Source of the DNA: Congeria kusceri
Taxonomy: Eukaryota > Mollusca > Bivalvia > Myida > Dreissenidae
Length of the DNA stretch: 64,000 bases
Direction of reading: 5' to 3'
NCBI GenBank assembly: GCA_027627225.1
Contig: CM051034.1
Span: 21,002,480 to 21,066,479, forward strand
The notes under the pieces were generated by a model. That model did not search any database, had not been told where the DNA came from, and was given only the letters and a program-made list of their open reading frames with translations. The translations under genes and the position numbers were made by a program. Shown one piece after another: positions 25,101 to 38,774 of this stretch. The first letter of the stretch is position 1, and every line of letters begins with the position of its first letter.

Positions 25101-28100
25101 ACTATTGGTATTATTATTGTAATCTTAGACTTCCAAACATTTATAACTCTGCTCATTTTTAATTTCCCGCCGTGAAGCGGGAGGGGGGATTATAGGACTG
25201 CCCTTCGTCCGTCCGTCCGTCTGTCCGTAACATTTTCCTGTCCACTCCATATCTCCTATACCCTTTGAAGGATATTCATGAAACTTGGCTCAAATGTTTA
25301 GGTCATCGAGACGATGTGCAGAAGGCGTGGCAATTTACGCCAGGTCAAGTTCAAGGTCACTCTTGAAGGTTAAATTTTTGAGCCTCCATTTTCGTATCCG
25401 TTTTTGTGTCAGCTCCATATACCTTATACCATTTGAAGGATTTTCATGAAACTTGGCTCAAATGTTTTGCTCATTAAGCCCATGTGCAGAAGGCATAAGC
25501 CAGTCACGCCAACTCAAGGTCAAGGTCACACTTGAAGGTTGAATATTTAAGCCTGTATATTCATGTCCGTTCTATATCTCCTGTGCCCTTTAAAGGATTT
25601 TCATGAAACGTTCCTCAAATGTTTATCACATTGAAGGATCACATTGAGGCAATGTGCAGAAGGCATGAGGCAGTCAAGCCACCTCAGGGTCAAGGTCACA
25701 CTTGAAGGTCAAATGTTTGAGCCTCCATTCTTTTGTCTTTTCACATCTCCTATGCCCTTTGAAGGATTTTTATGAAACTTGGCTCAAATGTTTATCACAT
25801 TGAGGCAATGTGCAGAAGTGCAGTCTTGCCACCTCAAGTTCAAGGTCACACTTAAAGGTCAAATGTTTGAGCCTCCATTTTCATGTCAGCTCCGTATCTC
25901 CTATGCCCTTTAAAAAAATTTCATGAAACTGATTAAGGTCAGTGTAGCTGTCCTTTGGACTGCCTTGTTGCTGTTAAAAAGTGTTTCCATGTTTCAACTG
26001 TTTTGCTGTCTTAGTAGGGAGCACCACAATGCTTTATGACAGCTTTTGATTCATCAGATCTTCTATATTGGGTAGAACTCTGTTTTGATTACTTATTTCT
26101 TTTTCAGCTTTTTAAGCTTATCACGTTTCGATGAACTGGTGTTCTCCACCATTTTGATTTTTGTTTAACAATTGCACAGAAGAACCGTCCACGTCATTTC
26201 AGCTCAAGACAAGATATTATCTGTCTCATTATATGATACATGTTTTAACAGTAATGTACTTCTACAATACTAACAAGTATTTCCTTGAACAGTCAGCGAG
26301 CATCGAACAAGTGATTGTAAGCCTTGTAGAGACTGTCGCCTGTTTTGAATTTGGGCTCTTATTCTGAAAAGAAAGCGCTTAATTGACATCATGAATCACA
26401 GTGAATTTTGCTATATATCATTATGTTGTATAAAGCGCCTAGATGATTCAGTCCTCGTGAATTTCCGAGACTGCTGAAATTGGTGAACTGACATGTTACA
26501 CGCGTTCCCAAATTTCGAATTCTTATTTTCATTTTTTCAATGCATAGCTTTACGTAAATATTTTAAATATAAACCGTTTTTTTGTGAATTTAAATGCGTA
26601 TTTATGCCTTTACGCAGGTTATCTGGAGCTCTGAAACCATTCCTAATTAATGTTCCATGAATATTTCTATAATGACATTCATTTTGGATGCATGAACAAT
26701 TTAAACCTACACACCTTTACATTTAAAATAAATCTTGATAACCGCAGCTATGTATCAGTGTGTTCAATTTTATAGATAAATCTGCCCACTCAGGGCATTG
26801 CGTCATTTCTATTGGTCAGTCGATTCTGTTAATAAAGTTGAAGGTGTACACAAGGCAAAATAGTGGCGGTCTGTACATAAATGTAGTAGAGGACTACGCA
26901 GGTTTAAATCAGAATGTATGCATGTCCTAGGTAAATTTCGGCATATGTTAAGCAGTTTAGATGCTGTCTATGTATACTTCATCGATGGATAACTTTATTG
27001 TTGCAAATAATAGCCATTGATAAAAATTTAAACCATCAGGTTTGCACCACATAAAAGGTCCTTCTGCGATAATATGTTCCAACGAATTTATCACTATATA
27101 AAAAGTAACACTAAATTTGTTGCGCTTCATGTTAATAAGAATAATTATAGTGTCTGTTGAATTTGAAATCTGTAAAAAGTACATGGCTGTATGCCTCAGC
27201 TCAAGGTACCATTCACCCCACAATACCGCTTGGCACAAAATACGATATAATAATATATATAATAATATTAAGCCTGTCCAAAAATATGTGCATTTTATGC
27301 AGACATAATTTTTTCAGTAAATACTTGGAACAACAAAACAGTTTTGTACAAATAAATACGTCAGTTGACACTATTTTCAGAACAAAGATGCTGTTCATGT
27401 TTTTAAAAGCAGTGCTAGTACCCATTGTGCATCAATATACACGCTTCTTTTCTAAATTAAAATGAATTTCTTTAAAAAAAAAAAAGATTAAAATATGTTT
27501 CTCAATCTGTTTTTTAAGAACAATGGAAAGCACACCAGTGTTTGGATTTAGCGCTAGCACATAAGTTCAGCACTGTTAAATTTTCAAGCGGGATTGCTCA
27601 GATTCTCTGTTTGATGTAATGGGGGGGTGGGGCTTGTAAAATTAGTAGTTTGGCCTTGAGCAACTAGTAATAATATAAGAATTTGGACTTGCTTGCCTAA
27701 CTACTAATGTCAGCCTACTGTAAGATGACTTAAAAATAAGCTTAAATAAAATAAGTGTTAAACTACAGTTTCTGTGCTGTCAATACCCATTGCATGTCAT
27801 ACATGTCATTGTTGCAACAAAGAAAAACTTGTACCATGCAGCATCAATAAAGATTATAGTGTTCATACCTTATTTTAAAATTATATATCTACTAGCATAT
27901 AGTATTGTTTTTTCAGTCCAAAGATGTGACATTCCGAGGGCATAGTGACAGTGTAGACCAGCTTTGTTGGCATCCAAAGCATCCAGATCAGCTGGTTACA
28001 GCCAGTGGGGATAAGACTATTCGTCTTTGGGATGCCAGAGCTAACAAATCTATTGCTACTGTAAATACTAAAGGTAAAATGTAGCCATTAGTGGTTATAG

Positions 28101-31100
28101 TTTCAGTATTGATTATTCTGGAAATTGAATCATGTTTATGACTTCATTATGATCTATTTTTCAAGAGAATTGGTAGTATTGGTGGCACTTGTATAATATT
28201 GCCAGTACATTTTATGGAAAACATTTTGCTCGTGTGATTAATAATTACAGTGAATATGGACCCTACTGAAATGCAGCAGCAGTAATACTGTTGTAATTTG
28301 ATTGTGAAATCACTTAAATTGAAATCTTGCGTGCAGTATTGATTTGTTAGAATGCAGTATTGATTTGTTAGGATGAGTTTTTAGCTTGACTATTCCAAGA
28401 ATAGATGAGCTATCCTACTAACCGTGGCATCGGCGTCCGCGTCTGAATTTGGTTTAAGTTTTTATTCAAAAGTCTTGCAACTTCAAAACTACATAAGTTA
28501 TTCACTTGAAACTTGAAATATACCTTTGTCATCAACTCCAGTATCAGGGGCAACATTCCCCATAACTCTGTTTTGTATTTTGACAGAGTAATGCCCTTTT
28601 TCACTTAGATTTTCTGATTAAAGTTTATATTCAAAAGTTTTGTAACTTCAACACTACATAAGTTATTCACTTGAAACTCATAACTAACCTTTGTCATCAA
28701 CTCCAGTGTCAGGGGCAACATTCCCCATAACTTTTTTGTATATTTTGATAGAGTTATGCCCCTTTTTGACATAGATTTTCTGGTTAAAGTTTATATTCAA
28801 AAGTTTTTTAACTTCAAAACTACTTAAGTTATTCACTTGAAACTTGGAACTAACCTTTGTCATCAACTCTAGAATCAGGGGCAATATTACCCATAACTCT
28901 TTTTAGTATTTTGACAGAATTATGCACACGTTTTACATAGATTTTGTGGTTAAAGTTTTTGTTCCCAAAATGTATGAATATACAAGGCTTCACTTTGAAG
29001 TTTTGTATTTTAACAAATTTATGCCCCTCCACTATCCGAAATACTTCGAATAGTTGAGCGCGCTGTCCTCTGGCAGCTCTTGTTGAATGAGCGGTCATCT
29101 TGCTGAATAATGATTCCCTCTGTAGTAACATAGTATCTAAAGACATTGAACAACTCTTCTGCATTCAGTGTGGTTGAATGCGAGGTTAACATGAAAAAGA
29201 TTATATCTTACAAGACAAGATAACTTCAGCAGAGTTTCAAAGCCATGTTAGCTATGAAATGATACCGATACCTATATACATTTGTTTCAAGGTGAGAACA
29301 TCAATATCTGTTGGTCACCAGATGGCAGCACTATAGCGGTAGGGAACAAAGACGATCTCATCACATTCATCGACGCTAAGACGCACAGATCTCGGCTAGA
29401 CCAGCAGTACCATTTTGAAGTGAATGAAATCTCCTGGAACAGGGATGGTGACTTGTTCTTTATGACAAGCGGCCAGGGGTGTATTCATGTTTTAAGGTCA
29501 GTGCTCAATGTGTTTGTCTGACTGTGCAATTAAAACATTTAGTTGTACCCCCACAAACAAAGTTTAGGGGTTATATAGGAGTGAGCTTGTCGGTCCGTCG
29601 GTCTGTTGATTTTCATTATTTCCGGACGATAACTCAAGAAAGGCTTGGCATATTCAAATAATTCTTGGTACACATCGTACATCATAAAATTTAGGTCAAT
29701 TTCGACTTTGGTTACAAACCTTTAAATGTTGACAGTGATATGGCCTTTTTTCAACTTATAATCTCTGAAAACACCGTTTCCGTGCAATATCTCATGAAAG
29801 GCTTCACATATTTAAATTATTTTAGGTACGTATGTGTAACATCATAAAATACAGTTCAAGTGCGACTTTGGTTACAAACCACTAAATGTTGACAGAGTTA
29901 TGGCTCCGCTTAAACTTACTTACATTTTTAGCTCGACTATTTCAAGAATAGGTGAGCTTTCCTACTCGTCTGCGTCTGAATTTGGTTAAAGTTGGTTAAA
30001 GTTTTTATTCAAAGTCTTGTAAATTCAAAACTACGCAAGTTGTTCATTTGAAACTGAGAATATACCTTAGCCATCAACTCCAACATCAAGTGCCACATTA
30101 CCCATAACTCAGTTGAGCCCGTTTTTTCACATATGACATAGAATTTCAGGTTAAAGTTTATATTCAAAAGTTTTATAACTTTAAAACTATACAAGTTAAT
30201 TATTTGAAACTGAGAATATACCTTTGCCATCAATTTCAACATCTAGTGACACATTACCCATAACTCAGTTTTTTATTTTGACACAGTTATGCCCCTTTGT
30301 TCACAAATACATTGAGGTTAAAGTTTATATTAAACAGTTTTGTAACTGCAAAACATCACTTTAAACTTAGAATATACCTTTGTCATCAACTCCAACAGCA
30401 AGTGCCACATTTCCCACAACCCAGTTTTGTATTTTTACAGAGTTGTGCCCCTTTTTGCACATAGATTTTCAGGTTGAAGCCAGGTTAAAGCTAATATTCG
30501 AAAAAAAAATAACTTCAAAACTACATAAATTATTCACTTGAAACTTTGAATGTACCTTTGTCATCAACTCCAATATCAAGTGCAATGTTCCCCATAACTC
30601 ATATTTGAATTTTTACAGAGTTACATCCCTTTTCAGATAGATTTTCAGGTTAAAGGTTATATTCAAAAGTGTTTGAATCAAGAGTTTCTTAAGTTATTCA
30701 CTTGAAACTTGGAATGTTACATTGTCATCAGCAACAGGTACAACAATCCCCATAATTCTGTTTTATATTTTGTCAGAGTAATACTCTTTTTATATAGATT
30801 TTCAGATTAAGTTTTAGTTAAAGAAGTCTTATACTTCCAAAATTATACAAGATACTCACTTGAAACTTGGAATATATCAACTTAAGAAACAGGTGCAACA
30901 ATCTCTGCAACGCATGTATTTTGACACAGTTATTACCCTTCTTTACTTAGATTTTCCAAATAATGGTTTGAGCCTATAATTAACAAACAGCAGGGCATAC
31001 AACAATGCTCATAACTCTGATTATATATTTTTACTGATTGTAGCTAACCGGTGACTACCGGTATATATACCTGTTGCTACTTTATTTATAAACAAGTCTA

Positions 31101-34100
31101 TGTTTCTAGTTTTCTTTCCGCTGTCAACTTTTAAACAAATGTGCCAACTTAAATACTTCAAATAGTTGAGCGCGCTGTCATCTGGAAGCTCTTGTTCCCA
31201 AAACACTGTTAAATATTCACAAATAAAAGCATTCTCTTTGGGTCCATTTTTTTCAAATGGATGCCATAGTTTAGTGACAAGGACATATTATGGGGGTATA
31301 TACTTCACTCATGTGACAATTCTAGTTTTGAAATGTTTCTTGCAGTAACATGCTAATAAATCTATAGAAAATATGTCAACAACTTAAACGAAAAATATTG
31401 GTATCCCATTTGGAAATGTACATTGCAGAACATCTATAAAATCCAAGTATGTCAAGAAGATGATACTAATATATGATTGGGATAGTTTTTTATTCCCTTG
31501 TTTATGCAGTAAGTTGAAATTGTGTGCGTAGATGTACTCACTGATTTTGTTTTCTGTGCTTTTCTTAAAATTTATGCCCATTATCTGGTTGCCTGTATAC
31601 GTGGTAAAACTAGTACTGGGTAATATACATGATCAGCATGGAGCTGTACTGTAACAGTGGCTGTTTACATGTGATTGTCAATCCTTGTAGTTACCCAGAT
31701 CTGAAGTCCCAGGTCGTGTTGAACGCCCACCCAGCAAACTGCATATGCATCGAGGTGGACCCGAAAGGGAACTACTTCGCTACGGGAAGTGCCGATGCCC
31801 TTGTCAGCATCTGGGACATTCGGGAATTGGCCTGTCTCAGGACGATATCAAGGTAAGAGTCAATAGATAACTTTCTGTAGCCATTTTAAGCTAAGAACTA
31901 GACCATTTGTTATTTGTAATCATTGTTGCTATTGTGAGTATTGTCTTTTTCACTCCCTTGGCAGCTATAAATTCTGAAGATGGTGGGGTATATTGATTTC
32001 GTAATGTCAGTGTGTCTGTCAGTAGACCACGTTTGTTTCCGCTCTCTAAGTCCAATAGTTTTCATCTGATCTTAACCAAACTTCATGAAAATGTATATAG
32101 GCATAATATCTCAGCCCAGTTTGATAATCAGCAAAATCGTTATGGCCCTTGCATTATCGAAAAGTGGCTTTTTTAGCTGTTTCCGCTCTCTTAGTCCAAC
32201 AGTTTTCATCCGACCTTAACCAAACTTGCTTTAATTGTTTGTGGAAATAATATCTTGATCAAATTCGATAATCGGCCAAATCGTGTTTGGAATTGTGGAG
32301 TTATGGCCCTTGAATTATATAAAAATTGGCCAACAGTTTTCATCCATTCTTCACCAAACTTCATGAACATTCTTGTGGGCATAATATCTTGATCAAGTTC
32401 GATAATCAATCACATCGCCCCAGGAACTGTGGAGTTTTAATCCTTGAATTATCTAAAATTAGCGTTTTAAGCTGTTTCTGCTATCTACATCCAACAGTTT
32501 TTATCAGAGCTACACCAAACTTGATGAAAATGTTTGAGGTTATAATATCTTAGGCAAGTTCGATGGTCAGCCAAAACATCCCAGGAACTGTACAGTTATG
32601 GCAATTTCTGCTCCCGATGTCCAACAGTTCTCATCCGATCGTCACCAAACTTGATATTTTAAAGATTGTTTTTAACTAGTGGGTGCATAACTGTTTTACA
32701 AACAGCTCTTGTTTTATGTATTTTACATTTTCTTAATGTTTAGTTTTATATTTAGCTGATATTAAAAATACAGTTAAATAAAATTTCAATTGTAGTTCCC
32801 ACATGATTTGTTATATACTAGTACCAGTAAATTCTACCCCAAGATAAAAAAAAAATCAAAATCTTGATGATGTAGGCAGTGTGGTGCCGAAGTTTCAGAT
32901 GATCAACATGCTCTACTTAAGGCTTATAATAAGTCTAAATGCTTTAGGCAACAAAGAATCCTTGTGTCATTTTTTCTGTATTGTACATCAGTAAGTATTC
33001 ACCAATTTATTGATTTTTTTGTAGAAGAGGCTGTCAGAATTATTTGGTTGTTGAACGAATGTGGATCAAATTTGTTTCACTTTATTCAACACAATATGTA
33101 TCCCTTTTGAGAGAAAAAAATCTGTTGTTGTCATACCATAATCTTTTATTTCCTATGTTTACAGACTTGATTGGCCAGTGCGAGCTCTGAGTTTCAGTCA
33201 CGATGGTAAAATGTTAGCATCTGCCTCTGAAGATCTGGTGATAGACATCTGTGAAGTGGAATCAGGTAATAGAACTATCTGGTGATAGACATCTATGAAG
33301 TGGAATCAGGTAATAGAACTATCTGGTGATAGACATCTGTGAAGTGGAATCAGGTAATAGAACTATCTGGTGATAAACATTTGTGAAGTGGAATCAGGTA
33401 ATAGAACTATCTGGTGATAGACATCTGTGAAATGGAATCAGGTAATAGAACTATCTGGTGATAGACATCTGTGAAGTGGAATCAGGTAATAGAACTATCT
33501 GGTGTAGACATCTGTGAAGTGGAATCAGGTAATAGAACTATCTGGTGATAGACATCTGTGAAGTGGCATCAGGTAATAGAACTATCTGGTGATAGACCTC
33601 TGTGAAGTGGACTCAGGTAATAGAACTAGCTGGTGATAGACATTTGTGAAGTGGAATCAGGTAATAGAACTATCTGGTGATAAGACATCCGCGAAGTGGA
33701 ATCAGGTAATAGAACTATCTGGTGATAGACATCTGTGAAGTGGAATCAGGTAATAGAACTATCTGGTGATAGACATCCGCAAAGTGAAATCAGGTAATAG
33801 AACTATCTGGTGATAGACATCTGTGAAGTGGAATCAGGTAATAAAACTATCTGGTGATAGACATCTGTTAAGTGGAATCAGGTAATAGAACTTCACTTTC
33901 TCCAGCCAAGTTCGTAAATGTATGTCGTACATTAACATTATGTTGCGGTAAATGTTCATATTTTGTCCAGTCCACTCAATCACAGAATATTCAATTACAC
34001 CCAATAATTCACTCGTAAGATGTACAGTACAGCTTGAGCGAAACAAATATTTCACTGTCTGGTGCCAGTTTAGAATTAAAGATTCCATAATTACTTGTCA

Positions 34101-34631
34101 TTACAAAAAGTGATGGATAAAACCTGTCACGAAATTACTTGTATTTGTTTGGATGGCCAAGTACCGAGTGACATGATTCGGTAAGTCGCAAAATTTATCT
34201 GTCTACTTCGAGCCAAATCGCCATTGAGTTCATCGCCCATACTCATTGATCAGTGAAATATGTTTGTTTTTCTGAAGCCATATCGTATCTCCTGTTTAAA
34301 GACAGCAGAGGTCCTCATATGATGGTACATTTTATAGTTTATTTCTGTTAACCTTAAAAATGATGTTTACTATTTCGTTTATCTTGCGTGTGTACTGCTT
34401 AAAAGACTTATGATAGCCATTACAATTTTGGTGATTAGCCCTAAGATACTTCTTCAATAATTTCATTCAGGGGAGAAAATTTCGGAGGTGCCCGTGGAGT
34501 CGCCTACCTTTACCATAGCGTGGAATCCCAAGAAGCATCTCCTGGCTTTCGCGTGTGACGACAAAAGTGAGCGGGACCGTGACAGAGACGCAGGCACTGT
34601 CAAGCTGTATGGGTTACCAGGGGAACACTAG
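22108..34631 (+). CDS. THOC3: THO complex subunit 3 (WD40 protein), complete, six exons
   Basis: Exons 22108-22284, 27917-28073, 29292-29496, 31691-31852, 33165-33265 and 34471-34631 (stop TAG) join in frame to 320 residues. The THO complex, part of TREX, packages nascent mRNA for nuclear export; THOC3 is its WD40-propeller subunit. The protein follows human THOC3 along its length: KTREFSAHSSKVHSVAW, a GDKTIRLWDAR repeat, GENINICWSPDG, FEVNEISWNRDG, NAHPANCICIEVDP, FATGSADALVSIWD, DWPVRALSFSHDGKMLASAS and a final AGTVKLYGLP. It is about 30 residues shorter than the human protein, lacking only the poorly conserved N-terminus. The start is firm: in-frame TAA at 22093-22095 directly upstream and good context (ATCAAAATGG). 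No TATA box seen. Introns 1-5 carry many repeats; the exon 5 donor lies inside a minisatellite. Confidence 0.95.
22285..27916 (+). other. THOC3 intron 1
   Basis: A 5.6-kb intron between GTGAGT and a pyrimidine-rich acceptor. It holds three loosely repeated blocks at about 23735-24345 (shared CTCATAGGTTTTAG, CGTTTTAT-RCA, GTACAAAAT--TCATAAC and TTTCAGTTTTGTAATCAGAAAA). A duplicated segment (ATTATAGTGTCTGTTGAA..) occurs near 24417 and 27147. A hairpin-headed repeat is at 25160-25965. No further coding exon seen. Confidence 0.6.
25160..25965 (+). repeat. Hairpin-headed repeat with tandem units
   Basis: Head TTTCCCGCCGTGAAGCGGGAGGGGG (stem CCCGC/GCGGG), then CCGTCCGTCCGTCTGTCCGT. Four to five diverged units follow, each with CCTTTGAAGGATTTTCATGAAACTTGGCTC, ATGTGCAGAAGGC and CAAGGTCACACTTGAAGGT. 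The right end is truncated. Within THOC3 intron 1. Confidence 0.6.
28383..29085 (+). repeat. Dispersed repeat (AGCTTGACTATTCCAAG type)
   Basis: Near-complete relative of the element at 13480. It has a self-complementary head, four units with TTCAAAACTACATAAGTTATTCACTTGAAAC and CATCAACTCYAG, and an end GAGCGCGCTGTCCTCTGGCAGC followed by TCTTGTTG. Within THOC3 intron 2. Confidence 0.6.
29545..31200 (+). repeat. Two adjacent dispersed repeats in THOC3 intron 3
   Basis: First (about 29545-29925): head TACCCCCACAAACAAAGTTTAGGGG and a GTCGGTCCGTCGGTCTG stretch, with two units, truncated on the right. Second (about 29932-31200): head AGCTCGACTATTTCAAGAATAG, about seven diverged units with CCATAACTCAGTTTT and TTTCAGGTTAAAG, end GAGCGCGCTGTCATCTGGAAGCTCTTGTTC. 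Neither codes for protein. Confidence 0.55.
31950..32716 (+). repeat. Dispersed repeat in THOC3 intron 4
   Basis: About four units with GTCCAACAGTTTTCATCCGA, CACCAAACTTCATGAA and AATATCTTGATCAA. The end is the hairpin CTGTTTTACAAACAG followed by CTCTTGTTTT, matching the end of the element at 11481. A minus-strand relative lies at 62460-62820. Confidence 0.55.
33235..33893 (+). repeat. 44-bp minisatellite built from the THOC3 exon 5/intron 5 junction
   Basis: Fifteen head-to-tail units, period 44 bp (one of 43, one of 45). The first unit is the last 31 bases of exon 5 plus the first 13 bases of intron 5, so every unit repeats ATCAG|GTAATAG. The donor dinucleotide and at least six downstream intron bases are kept in almost all copies, while the exon-derived half varies more (ATCTGTG, ATCCGCG, ATTTGTG). 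The array begins in coding sequence and ends inside the intron. Confidence 0.93.
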
Positions 34632-36720
34632 GGCTTGGGACATAGTGTTTGGGACTTTGTGTTTGGCTTTACCCGTACAGTGCAATTTGGACCATTTTTG
34701 ATCCAGAATTTGTTGCAGTCAAACCAGGAATGGCTGAAATTTTACTGGATCTTAAATTATATGGCAGACCTGCTGTTATGAAGCAATTGCTGACATAGGT
34801 TTTGGACAGTATGGTCATTTTACATGCAGAGCTGAGGGTGTTTTATAAGACAAGGAAGACTAAACTGGACAATATTGGCTCTACAGGCACGGATAATGGT
34901 ATAATTCCTGTATGGTGATCCAGTAGATTGAGAGCTTTTCCAGGAAAGGTCCATTTTCCTGTCCACTTTGGGAAGATACTATAACCAGAAGTGAGCCTTG
35001 AGTGGAGTTTTAAGGTGACATACTGGAATTAGTTCCATTAACATTTTTAATGCACTTCTGAAATAGAAGTGTATTTCGAATGGACAACTAGCTTATTTTG
35101 CAGACATTTATTATCTTGGTCATGTCTGTATTGTTGATACATTGACTGTTGAAATTTAGATGTACAGAAAATATGTTTTGTAATGAATGTTATAGTTATG
35201 ATTGTGTTTCCGAGTTGTAATGTGTAGTTATTGGGAAAGTAATAATGGTAATCATTGTTCAATTAGAGCAGAATTGTCACATTTCACATCATGTATTCTT
35301 TTTTGAAAAGTTTATTTTAAGAAGGTTAAGTGTCTTTTAGAAAACGTATTATTTATCCGAATACAGTATGTGTCAAGCATATTCACAAAACTGAGGAACT
35401 AATCAGTGTATTTATATAAACTGTAATCTTATTCACTAGTAGAACTGGTAACCCAGCATTTAGTCCTGATCTAATGCCTGACTTTTCTAATTTTCCCATT
35501 CTTATCAAATCTGCAATCAGCATAATTGACATCGAATAACTTTCAGTGCCATTATAATAACATCTTGCTCGGCAGAGTGCTGGTTTAAACGGCCAAATTA
35601 CATGTTTACAGACAGAGCTTGTGTTCCTTGGTAAAAAAAATGCAAGTGTTGAAGAATCACCTTATCTTAATACAATGAAAAAAAGCAATTTACAGTTGAT
35701 GTAAAAAATCTAGTTAGGAGAGATAACTAACTCCGATAAGCATCGGCACTAGTGAATGCTCTGGTTCAGGCATGTGAGTAGGACTGCATAATATATCAGA
35801 GAAAATCACATTCCACTCAGAGACAATTGTGGAATATCTGGGCATTTTCTTTGGAATTGCAGGGGCCACTCGGAATGGAGAAAGAGTTGATGATGGAGTC
35901 AGCCATTGCAACGCTTTCAGGCCTTTTTTCTAGGCATTTTTTTGTTGCCTGAAAAGGCGAATTGTGTTGCCTGAAAAGACGACATAATTGGGTTACTTTG
36001 GGGGCGGAGGCGGCGCTGTCCCCTTTAGTTTGCGCAGACAATAACTTGAGAATTTTTTATGCAACCATTATGAAATGTTTAGGGAAGTGACAGTAGGCAT
36101 AAAAGGAATGTTACGTTCCGTTTTCGGCATAATTGCTCTTATCATACTTAAGTTATGCCCAGTCAGGCGACACATCCTAGTATGTCCCTTTATGTTATTA
36201 TAAACTGCTCACATATTTATGGAAATTGTTTTAATATACAGGTTTAACCTCTTATCTCTCTAAAAACAACTAAATGTACTAATGGATATAATATGACATG
36301 TTGCACCGTTTGACGATACTACATCATGCTAATAAGTCTTAGTGTTAAAGGTCCCTATAGACGTTTGAAATTCAATGATTTCCTTACATGTTAATGCGTT
36401 TTTCTTGTGGATGTCATCATGAAAGACAATAAATACGAATAGTTTCATAATGATGTATTTAATTAGAAATACATTAAAACTGTTTCACTATAAAGATGTC
36501 AATACCTGTGTCATTATATTCATTTATAGTGCTTCATGGTAGTACACAATTCAACACAATGTGAACATAAGCTTGTGGTGGTATACCTTGAATTGGACGT
36601 GTATGAATGCTGCATAAATATATTTGCCTTCTTGCTATAATACATGAATGTGTTTGTGTGTCAAATTTACATTTTAACAGAAATAAATAAAATATTGTAC
36701 ATACAAACTAAATATATTCA
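34632..36720 (+). other. THOC3 3' untranslated region and downstream flank
   Basis: No further reading frame of note. The most convincing polyadenylation context is AATAAATAAAATATTG near 36682-36697, which would give a long 3' UTR; the true end cannot be fixed by eye. Short overlapping minus-strand reading frames at 35714-36041 have no recognisable domain. Confidence 0.35.
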
Positions 36721-37399
36721 TTTCTGTTGGTAATCGACTCCCCACAACACAAGACCACACCAAAATTAAACCTATTAATAAGAAAAAAAACTGGATATTG
36801 CACGTTATATTTCAAATTTGATCTATCGATTTGTCTTTAAAAGTATAAGAAATAAATGAGATCAGAATCTTGAGGGGACTGTTGACGGACAGCGACACGT
36901 TCCGGAGAGTCTGCACTAGACGCACGCGCAATGGTAGGGGGACCGTGAGATAGTCTTAACATGTACATACTTGTGACACCTCTCTTAGAGCTGTACCGTA
37001 TCGGCGATTATTTGTTTAATGTGCGGTCGGATAATTGGTGAACATTTGCTGGTAAAGACCTACCATGTTAAGGTTTTGTTTAAAGCTATTAGTTTTAGCA
37101 CGAGTGTGGCAAATGCCTGAATCTTTCGGAGAAGCGTGTATTTCCTGGATAGCACCAGACTGTTAGGCGGGTATATGACTTATGGATGAATTTAGAAACA
37201 ATTTCAATTTGAAGAAAGTTCTTGTCGACTGAGACATATATATGGCAAACATTAACCTATGATGTGATTCTTAGAAGCATTGGTGGCTAGCCTTAGATGT
37301 CACTGTTGCAAACTTTAGTCTGCTTGGCGCTCCGAACCTGTTTGGGCCCGTCAAAGTGTAAAACCATGACTAGTCCGATGACTGTAGTACTTATGGTGT

Positions 37400-37787
37400 G
37401 AGATAGAGAATACTAGGTTAGTGTTAAACTAAAAAAAAGTTTATTTAGCGAGGCTTAGAAAACCTGAACATGTACTAAATGAAATTAACTATTTTAATGA
37501 TTTGCGTAAAAGTAAAGTATGGGAACTATTGTTACCCCTTTTCCAGTAGTTGTGATATGGGACCTTAGAAATTTTGTATTGTCAACTTTTTATTAACAAA
37601 TATTGTTTATATTGTAATGTAAAAGCTATTGATGGTAAAATGTATAAATGTGTTATAATATGCATATATTTCTTGTAAACTCTGTACGGTGTGGAGTGGG
37701 ATGCCCTCGACCCTCACACACCTATTGACGAGGAAAATAAAATATATTTTGAACGGAAAAAAAAAAAACAAAAAAAAAAAAACAAGA
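37400..37787 (+). mobile_element. Probable retroposed 3' end with A-tail
   Basis: The sequence ends GAGGAAAATAAAATATATTTTGAACGG followed by two long A runs broken by single C bases (37755-37785). A polyadenylation signal some 25 bases before an A-tail is the mark of a reverse-transcribed RNA end, such as a 5'-truncated LINE or a retrocopy. No reverse transcriptase reading frame is present upstream, so the parent is unknown. Confidence 0.4.
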
Positions 37788-38774
37788 AAACCTGAACCAC
37801 GAACCTTGGCGAGTTGAGAATGAGATGCAGACTTGTCTCAAATGATGAAACAAAACAACAAATCAAGAGTTGAGTAAGAATATTTACTTAAGTAGTTTTG
37901 TAATATTAGGTCGACGAAGTAGTGTCATGCCTCGTTGGAGACTCCACTTTGCTCTCCTTTTTATATTTTCTGATCTAATATCTGAACACGTCCTTTTCAT
38001 TTTTTTTAGTGAAAACGAATTTTTTTTCAAAACTACGAACATATGTGAACGAATCCCATTAATGTGTTTATTGTTAGCATACTTTGGCCGGCACAATAAT
38101 ATATTTGAGCTGTACTATCGTAAATGTATTTGAATTTGAAAGCATATAAAGAATATACATGTATTCAGTACTTACGTATTACGTTTTGGTTATGTTCCAT
38201 ACAGTTATTGCTATAAATAATTAATTAGCTTAAATGTATTTGTCTTTGTATATTCTCTAAAAATAAGGACTTAAAACTTGGTAAATATGTAAGTGGTTAT
38301 TACTATTGACATTCGGGGGTCCCTACGTCCCAGGTCAATGTGAAACTTGCCAACGGTTTGAAATCCCTAGGTTCTTTAAGCTTAATTCATGGGTAGGTAG
38401 GTTGTGACTACTTTATAGTGGACCTCTGGTGGTCGGTAAAGGTCGATCTGACCAATAGTCCGAAATGCTATCTGTGCCAAAAACTAAAACATTTTGGCTC
38501 ATAAAACTCGATTCAGATATAGTGCTTGGTCGTGACAAGTGGATGAACAATGAAATATCTTAGGTGAAACGTAGAAGACGGCCATTGATTGCGTTGTATG
38601 TGTGTTTCAATGCCAAAGTTTAAGTTTTGAAAAAGAAACATTATTTGATTGAAAGCTCGTTCTGTTTGATAGATAATTAAATATACGGGCTTTTAAGTAT
38701 TTATCTATAACATTTAAATGGACACCAATGTGCTGTAAATATTACACATTTATTTAACTAACAATTCACACCCT

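Noticed and set aside
35714..36041. Overlapping minus-strand frames downstream of THOC3
   Set aside because: Two short frames overlap with no conserved pattern; no exon signals could be placed.
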